A stretch of 11,900 bases of DNA from assembly GCA_002171155.1 (NCBI GenBank), contig NHHF01000030.1, positions 1 to 11,900 on the forward strand, written 5' to 3'. Below the pieces are notes generated by a model. The model saw only the letters and a list, made by a program, of their open reading frames with translations, had not been told where the DNA came from and did not search any database. Position 1 is the first letter of the stretch. Every line of letters starts with the position of its first letter. Shown piece by piece: positions 1 to 8,101 of this stretch. This DNA is from Betaproteobacteria bacterium TMED156. GTDB taxonomy: Bacteria > Pseudomonadota > Gammaproteobacteria > Burkholderiales > Burkholderiaceae_A. The position numbers and the translations under genes are program-made.

Positions 1-1032
1 ACACTAGGAATTTCAGGAATAAAGTTACTGGCTTCAATTGGTCTTATGAGAAGTTACTGGTTTAGTTTACAAAAACAATTTAAAGACCCAAGACTTCAAC
101 AACTTTTTGGTCGATATGCAACCTATGTCGGTTCTTCACCTTGGTCTGCTCCCGCTACTCTCATGTTGATTCCGCATGTCGAAATGAGAGGCGTTTGGAG
201 TGTTGAAGGGGGAATGGTTGAACTTACAAGAGCTATGGTCAGAGTGTCAAGAAAAATGGGTGTAAGATTTCATCAAAACTATTGTGAAGAAATTTTAACC
301 TACAAAGGACATGTGTCTGGTGTCAGACTTAAAGATGGTAATTCAATATTAGCAGAAAACATAATTTTTAATGGTGATGTGAGTGCTCTATCAAGAGGAC
401 TTTTAGGTGAAAAAGTGAAAATCGCTTCAAAAGAAATAAAAATTTCTGAAAGATCACTTTCGGCATTAACTTGGACAGTGCACGGTGAGGTCAATAATTT
501 TGAATTGTCCAGACATAACGTCTTTTTTAATAACAACTACAATAATGAATTTATAGATATTTTTAAAAAACAGCAACTTCCCCGTTCTCCAACTGTTTAT
601 ATATGTGCTCAGGATAGGGGTTTTACCAATAAACAAAAAAAAGGTTGTGAAAGATTATTTATATTAGTAAATGCTCCAGCAACTGGAGATAACCAAAAAA
701 TTACTGAAATGGAGTACCAGATATGTCAATTGTCAGCTGTATCACTAATGAGGAATTGTGGTCTTTCTATCAAAACAAATCAGAAATCTTGGATCCAAAG
801 TACTCCAGTAGACTTTCATCGACGGTTCCCATCTACGGGGGGGAGCCTTTATGGGAGAAGAACTCACGGATGGTTAACTCCATTTCAACGCCCAAACTCC
901 CGCAGCAAGATTCCAGGTCTTTACCTTTCAGGTGGGAGCGTTCACCCGGGACCGGGAATTCCAATGGCAACAATTTCAGGCCAATTAGCGGCAGAGGCCC
1001 TGATGGAAGACCTAGGTTTAACCAAAAAGTAG
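1..1032 (+). CDS. crtD: Carotenoid 3,4-desaturase / hydroxyneurosporene-type desaturase CrtD, C-terminal part (5' truncated by window)
   Basis: The frame is open from base 1 and ends with TAG at 1030-1032, so about 343 C-terminal residues of a roughly 500-residue enzyme are present. CrtD is a flavoprotein of the CrtI/amine-oxidase family. It introduces the C-3,4 double bond into 1-hydroxylated acyclic carotenoids after CrtC acts, on the way to spheroidene or spirilloxanthin. Seen here: the family block DPRLQQLFGRYATYVGSSP followed by a GVWSVEGGM segment, and the C-terminal flavin-contacting block GLYLSGGSVHPGPGIPMA near 910-970. The N-terminal Rossmann GxGxxG lies outside the window. The ATG at 46 is an internal Met, not the start. 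The last ~160 nt also read open in the crtC frame and are GC-richer than the surroundings, including a G7 run at 837-843. CrtI is the nearest relative, but a separate complete CrtI in this window and the adjacent crtC favour CrtD. Confidence 0.93.
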   Translation, partial: TLGISGIKLLASIGLMRSYWFSLQKQFKDPRLQQLFGRYATYVGSSPWSAPATLMLIPHVEMRGVWSVEGGMVELTRAMVRVSRKMGVRFHQNYCEEILTYKGHVSGVRLKDGNSILAENIIFNGDVSALSRGLLGEKVKIASKEIKISERSLSALTWTVHGEVNNFELSRHNVFFNNNYNNEFIDIFKKQQLPRSPTVYICAQDRGFTNKQKKGCERLFILVNAPATGDNQKITEMEYQICQLSAVSLMRNCGLSIKTNQKSWIQSTPVDFHRRFPSTGGSLYGRRTHGWLTPFQRPNSRSKIPGLYLSGGSVHPGPGIPMATISGQLAAEALMEDLGLTKK

Positions 1033-1940
1033 ATTCAGGTGGATATTTGTGGTGGTACATTGATGGAACAAGTGAAGATGGACGTAATGCTTTAACCATA
1101 ATTGTATTTGTTGGAAGTGTATTCTCGCCTTACTATACAAATGCTCAAAAAAAACAAAAGGAAGTCGATCCTGAAAATTTTTGTGCATTCAATGTCGCTC
1201 TTTACGAACCCAATAAAAAAACTTGGACTATGACTGAAAGGTCTAGTAAGTTTGTAGAAAGAAGTGAAGAATCATTTAAGGTGGGAAACAGCAACATAAA
1301 AAGTTTTGACACATGCATAGAAGTAACAATAGACGAAATTTCAACTCCTTTCCCAAAAAGGGTACAGGGAACTGTTAAAGTAAACTGCGATAAATTTCTT
1401 TTGTATAGAACATGGCTAGATGATGCTCAAAAACACCGTTGGGGACCAATAGCACCCTCTGCGACAATTGAAGTCGACATACCTAGCCACAACATTTCAT
1501 GGAAAGGTCACGGATATGTAGACTCCAATGAAGGTGACGAACCTCTAGAAAAGCCATTTAAGGAATGGGACTGGGCCAGAACAACACTTGAAGATGGTAG
1601 CACTCTTGTATTTTATGATATCAAGCAAAGAATTGGCAGGCAAAGAGTACTTCCTCTTCGTTTTTTTCCCGATGGTAATGTTGAAAGAATTGCTCCTCCA
1701 CCTCGTCAAGATCTACCTAATTCAAGATGGGTCATCCCCCGAGTCATGCGTGCGGAGCCAGCAAGACCAGCACATATTTTACGAACTCTCGAAGATACTC
1801 CCTTTTACTCCCGCACGCTTTTATCAGCTGGATTGCTTGGTGACAGAAGATTGGTGATGCATGAAACGCTTAATTTGAATAGATTCTCTTCCAAATTAAC
1901 GAAGCTCATGTTACCTTGGCGGATGCCTAGGGTCAGCTAG
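870..1940 (+). CDS. crtC: Carotenoid 1,2-hydratase (hydroxyneurosporene synthase) CrtC
   Basis: CrtC adds water across the C-1,2 double bond of acyclic carotenoids such as neurosporene or lycopene, supplying the substrate for CrtD. Family blocks seen: GGYLWWYIDG (about 1038-1067), FVGSVFSPYY, a FNVALYEP segment, W-TMTER, the conserved WGP and EWDWAR stretches, and a C-terminal PWRMPR. The start is uncertain. The frame is open from 723, but the conserved body begins only near 1000-1040, and between 873 and 1046 there is no in-frame ATG, GTG or TTG. The ATG at 870, with GGGAG at 852-856 upstream, is the closest normal start and gives 356 residues, but it overlaps crtD by 163 nt. TTG at 1047 would cut into GGYLWWY and is unlikely. 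The 3' end overlaps the convergent crtB by 30 nt. Product identity is firm; only the N-terminus is doubtful. Confidence 0.9.
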   Translation: MVNSISTPKLPQQDSRSLPFRWERSPGTGNSNGNNFRPISGRGPDGRPRFNQKVDSGGYLWWYIDGTSEDGRNALTIIVFVGSVFSPYYTNAQKKQKEVDPENFCAFNVALYEPNKKTWTMTERSSKFVERSEESFKVGNSNIKSFDTCIEVTIDEISTPFPKRVQGTVKVNCDKFLLYRTWLDDAQKHRWGPIAPSATIEVDIPSHNISWKGHGYVDSNEGDEPLEKPFKEWDWARTTLEDGSTLVFYDIKQRIGRQRVLPLRFFPDGNVERIAPPPRQDLPNSRWVIPRVMRAEPARPAHILRTLEDTPFYSRTLLSAGLLGDRRLVMHETLNLNRFSSKLTKLMLPWRMPRVS

Positions 1941-2987
1941 TTGATAGCGATCTCTGGCTTCTAATCTCACAAAGAGGTCTATAACCCAATTAACACGTTG
2001 AAAAAAATTTAGTGGTCTCGTCGAACACCTGTGATGTTTTGACAAATTCTTAACTGGTTCTATCAGAAACTTAATAGATTCTAATGCGTTTTTTTGTAAC
2101 GATTTTGAGGAATAAAAATTTGGCAATAAACTCTTATAATATGACAGCAATATCAGGATAAGTTTCCTCTGAAAAGCAACAACAGCTCTATTATTGACTG
2201 AATCATGATCCATCTCTTCAATCTTGTGACCTATTTCTGCATATATTAACCTCGCAGCATAAATAGCTCTCCTACAATCTCTAGGGAGGACTGTGATCGC
2301 TTCATCGGATCTTTGATAATATTTATCAGCTTCACTCAAAAGTTTCTTTATAATCCTTTTTATTTTAATTGAGCTGCCTGGATTTTTGAGCCAATTTTCA
2401 GGATCTATTTTCTCCTCAAAAAACCAATCTGTTGGCAAGTATAATCTGCCCATTTTGGCATCTTCACCTACATCCCTGGCAATGTTGGTTAATTGCATTG
2501 CAATGCCCAACTCACATGCGCGAGCAATCACTTCTGTATCCCTTACTCTCATAACCAATGCAATCATTGCTCCAACACTTCCAGCAACTCTTGCCGAGTA
2601 ATCACACAATTGATCAATATTTTGGTATTTTCTGCCTTGAACATCCCAGAGAAATCCCTCAATCAAAGCTTTTGGATACTCAATTGGTATTTTGAAAGTT
2701 TTTACCACTTGTGCGAAATCTCTGTCAACACCAAGATTTTTAGGTTTTCCTGAATAAATAGCATCTAATCTGTCATTTAGTTCATCTATTGCTCTAAAAC
2801 CACCTCCATAATCTACCAAATCATCAGCTAATCTGCAGTATGCATAAATGATTGTTGCTGGAGTACTTAATCTTTCTGGAAAAAGCCTTGAGGCAGCAAA
2901 AAAAGACTTTGAACCTACAGCCATGATTCTTTTACTATCAGCTTTATATCTTGTCCAATCAGGATCTTTTTTTTCATACGTTTCCAT
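1911..2987 (-). CDS. crtB: 15-cis-phytoene synthase CrtB
   Basis: CrtB condenses two geranylgeranyl diphosphates head to head into phytoene, the first committed carotenoid step. The 358-residue protein shows both Mg-diphosphate-binding Asp motifs of trans-isoprenyl (squalene/phytoene synthase) enzymes: YCRLADDLVD at residues 50-59 and QLTNIARDVGED at 165-176, followed by the usual GRLYLP. The ATG at 2987 is preceded by a good AGGAAGG Shine-Dalgarno 6 nt away, which lies inside the 3' end of crtI. The two genes overlap by 14 nt and are probably translationally coupled. The final residues, after FVRLEARDR, extend across the end of the convergent crtC gene. No terminator is visible after the stop, so transcripts of crtIB and crtDC probably run into each other. 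Identification is secure from motifs, length and the crtI neighbour. Confidence 0.97.
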   Translation of the reverse strand: METYEKKDPDWTRYKADSKRIMAVGSKSFFAASRLFPERLSTPATIIYAYCRLADDLVDYGGGFRAIDELNDRLDAIYSGKPKNLGVDRDFAQVVKTFKIPIEYPKALIEGFLWDVQGRKYQNIDQLCDYSARVAGSVGAMIALVMRVRDTEVIARACELGIAMQLTNIARDVGEDAKMGRLYLPTDWFFEEKIDPENWLKNPGSSIKIKRIIKKLLSEADKYYQRSDEAITVLPRDCRRAIYAARLIYAEIGHKIEEMDHDSVNNRAVVAFQRKLILILLSYYKSLLPNFYSSKSLQKNALESIKFLIEPVKNLSKHHRCSTRPLNFFQRVNWVIDLFVRLEARDRYQLADPRHPPR

Positions 2988-4533
2988 ATATAGCCTTCCT
3001 TGAGTAAAGAGGATTATTTTGAGTTCCTTCTTGAAAAGTTGGTCTCGGAATTACTTTGTCTAAAAGTCTTGCTGATGTTAATACTCCAGGAATTCCTGCC
3101 CCCGGATGAGTTCCGGCACCTACCATAAATAAATTTTCAATGTCCTCGCTTTGATTGTGAGGTCTAAACCACGCACTTTGAGTAAGTATTGGCTCCATTC
3201 CAAAGGCTGCACCTCTAAATGCCAAATACTTGTTCTCGAAGTCATGAGGAGTCATTATTTTTGAAGTAACTATGGAAGACCTTAAACCAGGAAGCAATGA
3301 ATTTTCTAAGTAGTTGAGTATTGATTCTTTGTATTTTTCTGTCTCAGAAAACCAATCAATATTTCCCTCAAGGTTTGGTACAGGAGATAGAACGTAAAAA
3401 GTATCGCAGCCCTCAGGTGCCATGGAGGGATCGGTTGCAGTCGGTCTATGCAAATAAAGACTGAAATTTTTTCCTAAGATTTTATTCTTAAATATATCAT
3501 TCAATAGATTAATGTAACTGGGACCTAAAAGAATCGTATGATGAGGGACTTCCCCATATTTCTTGTCCACTCCAAAATACCATACGAAAAGTCCCATTGA
3601 AAAATCACTTCTATCAATTCGTTTGTTAGTCCAAACTTTTCTATGTTCTGAGTCAATTAAATTCTGGTATGTCCAGGCAGTATCAGCATTTGAAACTATT
3701 ATTTCACTTTGAATCTTTTGTCCATTTTTTAATTTGATTCCGACTGCTTTATTCTCTTTGACATCAACCTTAATTACTTCTGAATTAAAACAAATTTTTC
3801 CACCCAAACTCTCAAAAAGTTCAACTAAAGCATTTACGATTGCACCTGTTCCACCCATTGCTGAATGAACTCCATACCGTCTCTCTAAAGCAGCAATTAA
3901 GCTATAAACACAAGTTACTTTGGAGGGGTTTCCACCAATTAGTAGGGGATGAAAACTAAAAACTTGTCTTAATTTTTCATTTTTGAAAAAAGAAGAAACC
4001 ATTTGATATATGCTTCTCCAAGCCTTCATCCGTATCATGGACGGAATAGAATATGTTAAATCTGAAACTGAGTTATAAGGCAGGTTCCCAAGTTGTTCAA
4101 ATCCAATTTTGTAGCAATTTTCCGCTTCACTCATAAATTTTTCATATCCACTGAGGTCAGATGGACAAAATTTGGCAACCTCTTTTTTCATTGCTTCAGG
4201 ATCACCCGAATAATCAAAAGATGTTCCATCATCAAATCGAATTCTATAAAATGGAAGCATAGGTCTAAGATCAACATAATCTTCAAACTTTTTTCCACAA
4301 AGTTCCCAAAGTTCTGACAAAAGAAAGGGAGCAGTTATGATGGTTGGGCCGGAATCAAATTTAAATCCATCTTGAGAAAACACATAGGCCCTTCCACCCG
4401 GTTTATCAAGACGTTCGTAAATAGTTGTTTGGTAACCTTTCTTTTGCAAGCGAATCGCTGCAGCTAATCCACCAAAACCACTCCCCACAACGGAGGCTTT
4501 GGGAATAGACTTGCTGTCAACATAACTTTCCAT
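2974..4533 (-). CDS. crtI: Phytoene desaturase CrtI
   Basis: CrtI is the FAD-dependent bacterial phytoene desaturase that converts phytoene to neurosporene or lycopene by successive desaturations; the number of steps cannot be read from sequence by eye. The 519-residue protein has the dinucleotide-binding motif GSGFGG at residues 17-22, an acidic E40 closing the second beta strand, and the family block DKPGGRAYVF...DGFKFDSGPTI. The C-terminal FAD-contact block MVGAGTHPGAGIPGVLTSAR lies at about 470-489. Length is typical (about 490-520). The ATG at 4533 has an AAGG element about 9 nt upstream, a modest ribosome site. It is the first gene of the crtIB transcript, starting from the divergent regulatory region with the two TGT-N12-ACA sites, so it is probably repressed by a PpsR/CrtJ-type regulator when oxygen or light is high. 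Confidence 0.97.
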   Translation of the reverse strand: MESYVDSKSIPKASVVGSGFGGLAAAIRLQKKGYQTTIYERLDKPGGRAYVFSQDGFKFDSGPTIITAPFLLSELWELCGKKFEDYVDLRPMLPFYRIRFDDGTSFDYSGDPEAMKKEVAKFCPSDLSGYEKFMSEAENCYKIGFEQLGNLPYNSVSDLTYSIPSMIRMKAWRSIYQMVSSFFKNEKLRQVFSFHPLLIGGNPSKVTCVYSLIAALERRYGVHSAMGGTGAIVNALVELFESLGGKICFNSEVIKVDVKENKAVGIKLKNGQKIQSEIIVSNADTAWTYQNLIDSEHRKVWTNKRIDRSDFSMGLFVWYFGVDKKYGEVPHHTILLGPSYINLLNDIFKNKILGKNFSLYLHRPTATDPSMAPEGCDTFYVLSPVPNLEGNIDWFSETEKYKESILNYLENSLLPGLRSSIVTSKIMTPHDFENKYLAFRGAAFGMEPILTQSAWFRPHNQSEDIENLFMVGAGTHPGAGIPGVLTSARLLDKVIPRPTFQEGTQNNPLYSRKAIYGNV

Positions 4534-4579
4534 AATTATTTACCTTATTTAATAAAACTGAAAAAAAATTACCAATAAG

Positions 4580-4597
4580 TGTAACTTTAAATTGACA
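4580..4597. promoter_or_regulatory. PpsR/CrtJ-type operator, site 1
   Basis: TGTAACTTTAAATTGACA is an exact match to TGT-N12-ACA, the consensus bound by the redox- and light-responsive photosynthesis repressor PpsR/CrtJ. Its right half overlaps the + strand TTGACA box. No ppsR gene is in the window, so binding is inferred from consensus and context. Confidence 0.72.
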
Positions 4598-4605
4598 GAT
4601 GATTT

Positions 4606-4623
4606 TGTCAAGCAGAAAATACA
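4606..4623. promoter_or_regulatory. PpsR/CrtJ-type operator, site 2
   Basis: TGTCAAGCAGAAAATACA is a second exact TGT-N12-ACA match, separated from the first by 8 bp (4598-4605). Paired palindromes at about this spacing are the arrangement described for cooperative CrtJ binding at Rhodobacter photosynthesis promoters. Its left half contains the - strand TTGACA box, and its right end lies 3 nt before the bchG start codon. Confidence 0.72.
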
Positions 4624-4626
4624 TTA

Positions 4627-5511
4627 ATGGATAAAATATCTTTTTTTGCTTTTACAGAATTGCTTAAACCCATCACTTGGTTTCCTCCGATGTGGGCTTT
4701 TTCTTGTGGTGTTATTGCCTCGGGTGAAAGTTTATCTGAGAACTGGAACTTGATTTTAGTGGGTTTAATACTCGCGGGGCCCATGGTCTGTGCTTCAAGC
4801 CAAGCTGTTAATGATTGGTTTGACAGAGAGGTCGATGCAATAAATCAGCCAAACAGACCAATTCCATCAGGTAGAATTCCGGGAAATTGGGGGCTAATTA
4901 TTGCTATTTTATGGACAGTTCTCTCATTACTTGTTGCTTCCTTTCTGGGAACCTGGGGTTTTGTTGCCGCTTTGGTTGGTTTGATCCTTGCATGGGCCTA
5001 TAGTATGCCACCAATCAGATTAAAAACAAATGGTTGGTACGGGAATGCTGCTTGCGGAATATCTTATGAGGGAATTGCATGGGCTACTGGAGCAGCCGTA
5101 ATGGCAGGTGGAGCAATTCCTGAAATGAGATCCTTAACGTTGGCTTTTTTATATAGCTTGGGTGCACATGGAATAATGACTCTAAATGATTTCAAATCCA
5201 TCAAAGGTGACAAAAAAATGGGTATTAGCTCACTACCAGTGAAACTTGGAGTTTTTGGAGCAGCTAAATCAGCTTGCATAACCATGCTAACTCCGCAATT
5301 TTTAGTTTTTCTGCTTCTAATCTCATGGAATACTTATTTTTTTGCAGCGATTTTATTTATTCTAATTATTCTGCAAATGCTACTAATGCGTATTTTTCTA
5401 AATAATCCACTCAAAAAAGCATTATTTTATAGTGCTGTGGGGGTACCAATTTTTGTATCCGGAATGATGATATCTGCATTTGCACTCCGTTCAATATCGA
5501 TTCTTAGTTGA
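4627..5511 (+). CDS. bchG: Bacteriochlorophyll synthase (geranylgeranyl transferase) BchG
   Basis: BchG is an integral membrane prenyltransferase of the UbiA family. It esterifies bacteriochlorophyllide a with geranylgeranyl (or phytyl) diphosphate at the inner face of the membrane. The 294-residue protein has the signature NDWFDREVD (residues 62-70) followed by NQPNRPIPSGR (73-83), the first Asp-rich diphosphate site in the form typical of chlorophyll synthases. The second site, NDFKSIKGD, is at 187-195, just before the conserved MGISSLPVKLG. About eight or nine hydrophobic segments are visible, as expected for the family. The ATG at 4627 has no clear Shine-Dalgarno and sits 3 nt after an operator, so it may be leaderless. 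It leads the operon bchG-transporter-bchP-tspO, the bchG-orf428-bchP order known from Rhodobacter. The next start codon lies 1 nt after its stop. Confidence 0.96.
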   Translation: MDKISFFAFTELLKPITWFPPMWAFSCGVIASGESLSENWNLILVGLILAGPMVCASSQAVNDWFDREVDAINQPNRPIPSGRIPGNWGLIIAILWTVLSLLVASFLGTWGFVAALVGLILAWAYSMPPIRLKTNGWYGNAACGISYEGIAWATGAAVMAGGAIPEMRSLTLAFLYSLGAHGIMTLNDFKSIKGDKKMGISSLPVKLGVFGAAKSACITMLTPQFLVFLLLISWNTYFFAAILFILIILQMLLMRIFLNNPLKKALFYSAVGVPIFVSGMMISAFALRSISILS

Positions 5512-5512
5512 T

Positions 5513-6880
5513 ATGAGTAACTACCAATATTTTAACTGGACTCAAATTTTCCGACTTGGAATAGTTCAAATGTCAATTGGAGGTGTGGTAGTTCTTACTA
5601 CCTCAACCCTCAACAGGGTCATGGTGGTTGAACTTCTCTTGCCAGCGTTATTACCTGGAATACTTGTAGCCATGCATTATGCTGTCCAAATAATTCGTCC
5701 AAGAATGGGATTTGGAAGTGACAAAACTGGTAAATGCACTCCTTGGATAATTATTGGAATTGCTGTCCTGTGCTTGGGAGGGGTAACTTCAACTTTCGCA
5801 ACAGTTCTTATGTACTCATCCCCCAAACTTGGAGTTGCAATAGCGATTCTTGGTTTTCTAATGATAGGTGTTGGTGTAAGCGCAGCAGGGACAGCACTAT
5901 TAACTCTACTTGCGAAAAAAGTAGATCCTAAAAAACGAGCTTCGGCTGCAACTCTTGTTTGGTTAATGATGATAAGTGGATTTGCTATTACAGCTGGAAT
6001 TTCTGGCCAATTTTTAGATCCATTTAGTCCTGAACGTCTTTTGATTATTGCTTCTATAATTTCTATAACTAGTTTTTTACTAACGTTCTTAGCATTGTGG
6101 AATATTGAGAACAAAAATAACAAGCATAATTTGGAACCACCAAAGATTGGTGATAAAAGATTGCAACATAATAACTTTTTTGCTCTTTTAAAAGAAATCT
6201 GGAGTGAGAAAACAGCAAAACATTTTACAGTTTTTGTTTTTATTTCCATGCTTGCCTTTAGTATGCAAGATCTGATACTGGAACCGTTTGCGGGTATAGT
6301 TTTTAATATGACCCCAGGTCAAACTACAAGTTTATCTGGAATACAACACACTGGAGTACTAATTGGAATGCTATTGGTTGCTGGTCTCTCAAGCCTTCAA
6401 TTATTAGGTAAACAATTCGGTTCTTTAAAAGCTTGGATAGTGGGTGGATGTCTATTTTCTGCTGTCGCTCTATTCGGATTGGTTTTGGGGGGCATAAATG
6501 GAAAAGGTTGGTTTATAGAATTGAATGTATTTATTCTTGGAGTGGCGAATGGTTCATTTTCAATTGCAGCTATTGCTTCTATGATGCAACTTGCCAACGA
6601 GGGAAAATCAAAAACTCAAGGTACTAGAATTGGCCTATGGGGAGCGGCCCAGGCAATTGCTTTTGGAAGCGGAGGATTCCTAGGGGCTATTTTTAGTGAC
6701 ATTGCTCGCGCGTTTGTATCAAACATAGGATTCGCATATGCAATTGTATTTTTTGCAGAATGTATTCTTTTTGTTATTGCGGCAAAAATTGCATTCAATA
6801 TTGATTTATCTAAAACTTATCTAAATAACCATAACAATAAAACAAATATTATTATTTCACGTTCAGGGAGTACAACATGA
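5513..6880 (+). CDS. PucC-family (BCH2/ORF428-type) MFS protein between bchG and bchP
   Basis: This is a hydrophobic protein of about 455 residues with roughly twelve membrane segments, in the major facilitator superfamily. It carries the PucC/LhaA/BCH2 family block NRVMVVELLLPALLPG...AMHYAVQIIRPRMGFGSD near the N-terminus. Relatives assist assembly of LH1/LH2 complexes, probably by delivering bacteriochlorophyll to apoproteins, and are not classical solute transporters. Its position between bchG and bchP matches the Rhodobacter orf428 gene, so it is more likely that member than PucC proper. The ATG at 5513 is preferred: it begins 1 nt after the bchG stop. An upstream in-frame TTG at 5480 would overlap bchG. 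No strong ribosome site is visible, so coupling to bchG translation is likely. Its TGA overlaps the bchP ATG (ATGA, 6877-6880). Confidence 0.9.
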   Translation: MSNYQYFNWTQIFRLGIVQMSIGGVVVLTTSTLNRVMVVELLLPALLPGILVAMHYAVQIIRPRMGFGSDKTGKCTPWIIIGIAVLCLGGVTSTFATVLMYSSPKLGVAIAILGFLMIGVGVSAAGTALLTLLAKKVDPKKRASAATLVWLMMISGFAITAGISGQFLDPFSPERLLIIASIISITSFLLTFLALWNIENKNNKHNLEPPKIGDKRLQHNNFFALLKEIWSEKTAKHFTVFVFISMLAFSMQDLILEPFAGIVFNMTPGQTTSLSGIQHTGVLIGMLLVAGLSSLQLLGKQFGSLKAWIVGGCLFSAVALFGLVLGGINGKGWFIELNVFILGVANGSFSIAAIASMMQLANEGKSKTQGTRIGLWGAAQAIAFGSGGFLGAIFSDIARAFVSNIGFAYAIVFFAECILFVIAAKIAFNIDLSKTYLNNHNNKTNIIISRSGSTT

Positions 6881-8101
6881 AAGACTTGAATCATTCCATC
6901 GAAAACGAATTGTATGACGTAGTTGTAATTGGTGGAGGACCGGCCGGTTCAACCGCAGCAAATACTCTTTCAAAAAAAAGGAGCTAAAGTTTTATTGCTG
7001 GATAAAGCAGGTAGAATAAAACCATGTGGTGGAGCAATTCCTCCGAGAGCAATCAGAGATTATGAAATACCAGACGATCTTTTAGTTGCAAAAGCTAGAT
7101 GTGCAAGAATGGTTTCACCTAAAGAAAAAAAAGTTGATATACCCATAGACAACGGATATGTTGGAATGGTTGACAGGGATGAATTTGATGAATGGCTTAG
7201 GGTAAGGGCAACTCAAAACGGATGTGATAGAAAAATTGGATCCTTTGATTATGTTGAGAGAAATGATGATTTCATGACAGTTCATTTTGGAGAGAGAAAA
7301 TCCATAAATGATACCTCTCAAAAAAAAGCAAAAATTAAAACAAGATATTTAATAGGAGCAGACGGTGCCAATTCAAGAGTTGCGAAACAAGAAATTCCAA
7401 ATGCAAAGTTATCTAAATTTGTTTTTGCTTACCATGAAATTGTCAAAGTACCGGAAGTTAGTGATGGAAAGACTATAGACCCCTCTAGATGCGATGTAAT
7501 CTATTCTGGAAAGTTTTCTCCTGATTTTTATAGTTGGGTTTTCCCGCATGGCAAAACCATGAGTATTGGGACAGGTTCAGCGGATAGGGGGTTTTCTCTA
7601 AGAAGCTCTGTTCAATCCCTACGAAGTCATTTAGGAATGCACAATTTTGAAACAATACGTTGTGAAGGTGCTCCGATACCTCTTAAGCCATTAAAAAAAT
7701 GGGATAACGGGAAAGATGTGATCCTTGCGGGGGACGCTGCTGGAGTCGTAGCTCCGGCTTCTGGTGAGGGAATATATTACGCCATGCTTGGAGGTGAGCT
7801 AGCTGCTGAAGCAACTTTTTTGGCATTAAAAAAGCAAAGTGGAAAAGAATTGTTATTTGCCAGAAAGCGATTTATGCAGCTCCATGGTAAAGTATTTTGG
7901 ATTTTGGGAATAATGCAATGGTTTTGGTATAAAAGCGACAAACTGCGGGAGAGGTTTGTTGATATTTGCAAAGACAAAGATGTGCAACAAATTACATTTG
8001 ACTCATATATGAATAAAGAATTGGTTAAACAAAAGAAAAAAGCACATATAAAAATTTTCTTTAAAGACTTGGCACATTTACTTGGGATAGCAAAAATTTG
8101 A
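6877..8101 (+). CDS. bchP: Geranylgeranyl reductase BchP, with a +1 A frameshift in an A8 run
   Basis: BchP is an FAD/NADPH enzyme that reduces the geranylgeranyl tail of bacteriochlorophyll (or its diphosphate) in three steps to phytyl. The ATG at 6877 overlaps the upstream TGA and has AGGGAG 6 nt before it. It opens a frame with the Rossmann motif VVVIGGGPAGS (residues 15-25) but stops at TAA 6985-6987. The rest is in the next frame: AKVLLLDKAGRIKPCGGAIPPRAI, GADGANSRVA, and GDAAGVVAPASGEGIYYAMLGGE, all family hallmarks. Reading A7 instead of A8 at 6972-6979 joins the two parts into about 407 residues, normal for BchP. The remaining ~370 codons are intact, which argues against an old pseudogene. 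Possible explanations are a sequencing or assembly homopolymer error, transcriptional slippage on A8, or a recent mutation. Context in the bchG operon makes the identity firm. Confidence 0.93.

Larger units (their letters stand above)
4534..4626. promoter_or_regulatory. Divergent crtI / bchG control region with opposed TTGACA boxes
   Basis: This 93-nt gap must hold the promoters of both crtIB (-) and the bchG operon (+). On the + strand a perfect TTGACA lies at 4592-4597, with GAAAAT at 4615-4620 after a 17-bp spacer. On the - strand a perfect TTGACA lies at 4611-4606, with TAAAGT 16 bp downstream. Each -35-like box coincides with one half of a TGT-N12-ACA palindrome, so a bound repressor would block both promoters. 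The -10 matches are only 4 of 6, so the exact promoters are inferred. If the + promoter is right, transcription would begin close to the bchG ATG. Confidence 0.6.

Noticed and set aside
833..1099. 88-codon - strand frame over the crtD-crtC junction
   Set aside because: Antisense shadow of two well-supported genes in a locally GC-rich stretch with no recognisable motif or ribosome site.
5677..6249. 190-codon open frame on the - strand inside the PucC-like gene
   Set aside because: It lies wholly antisense to a well-supported membrane protein gene, shows no domain signature, and has a composition typical of the reverse of hydrophobic codons.
6972..6987. Programmed -1 ribosomal frameshift on the A-rich slippery run in bchP
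   Set aside because: Restoring BchP needs a +1 (or -2) change. A -1 shift enters the wrong frame, and the AGGAG follows the run where it would not stimulate slippage.
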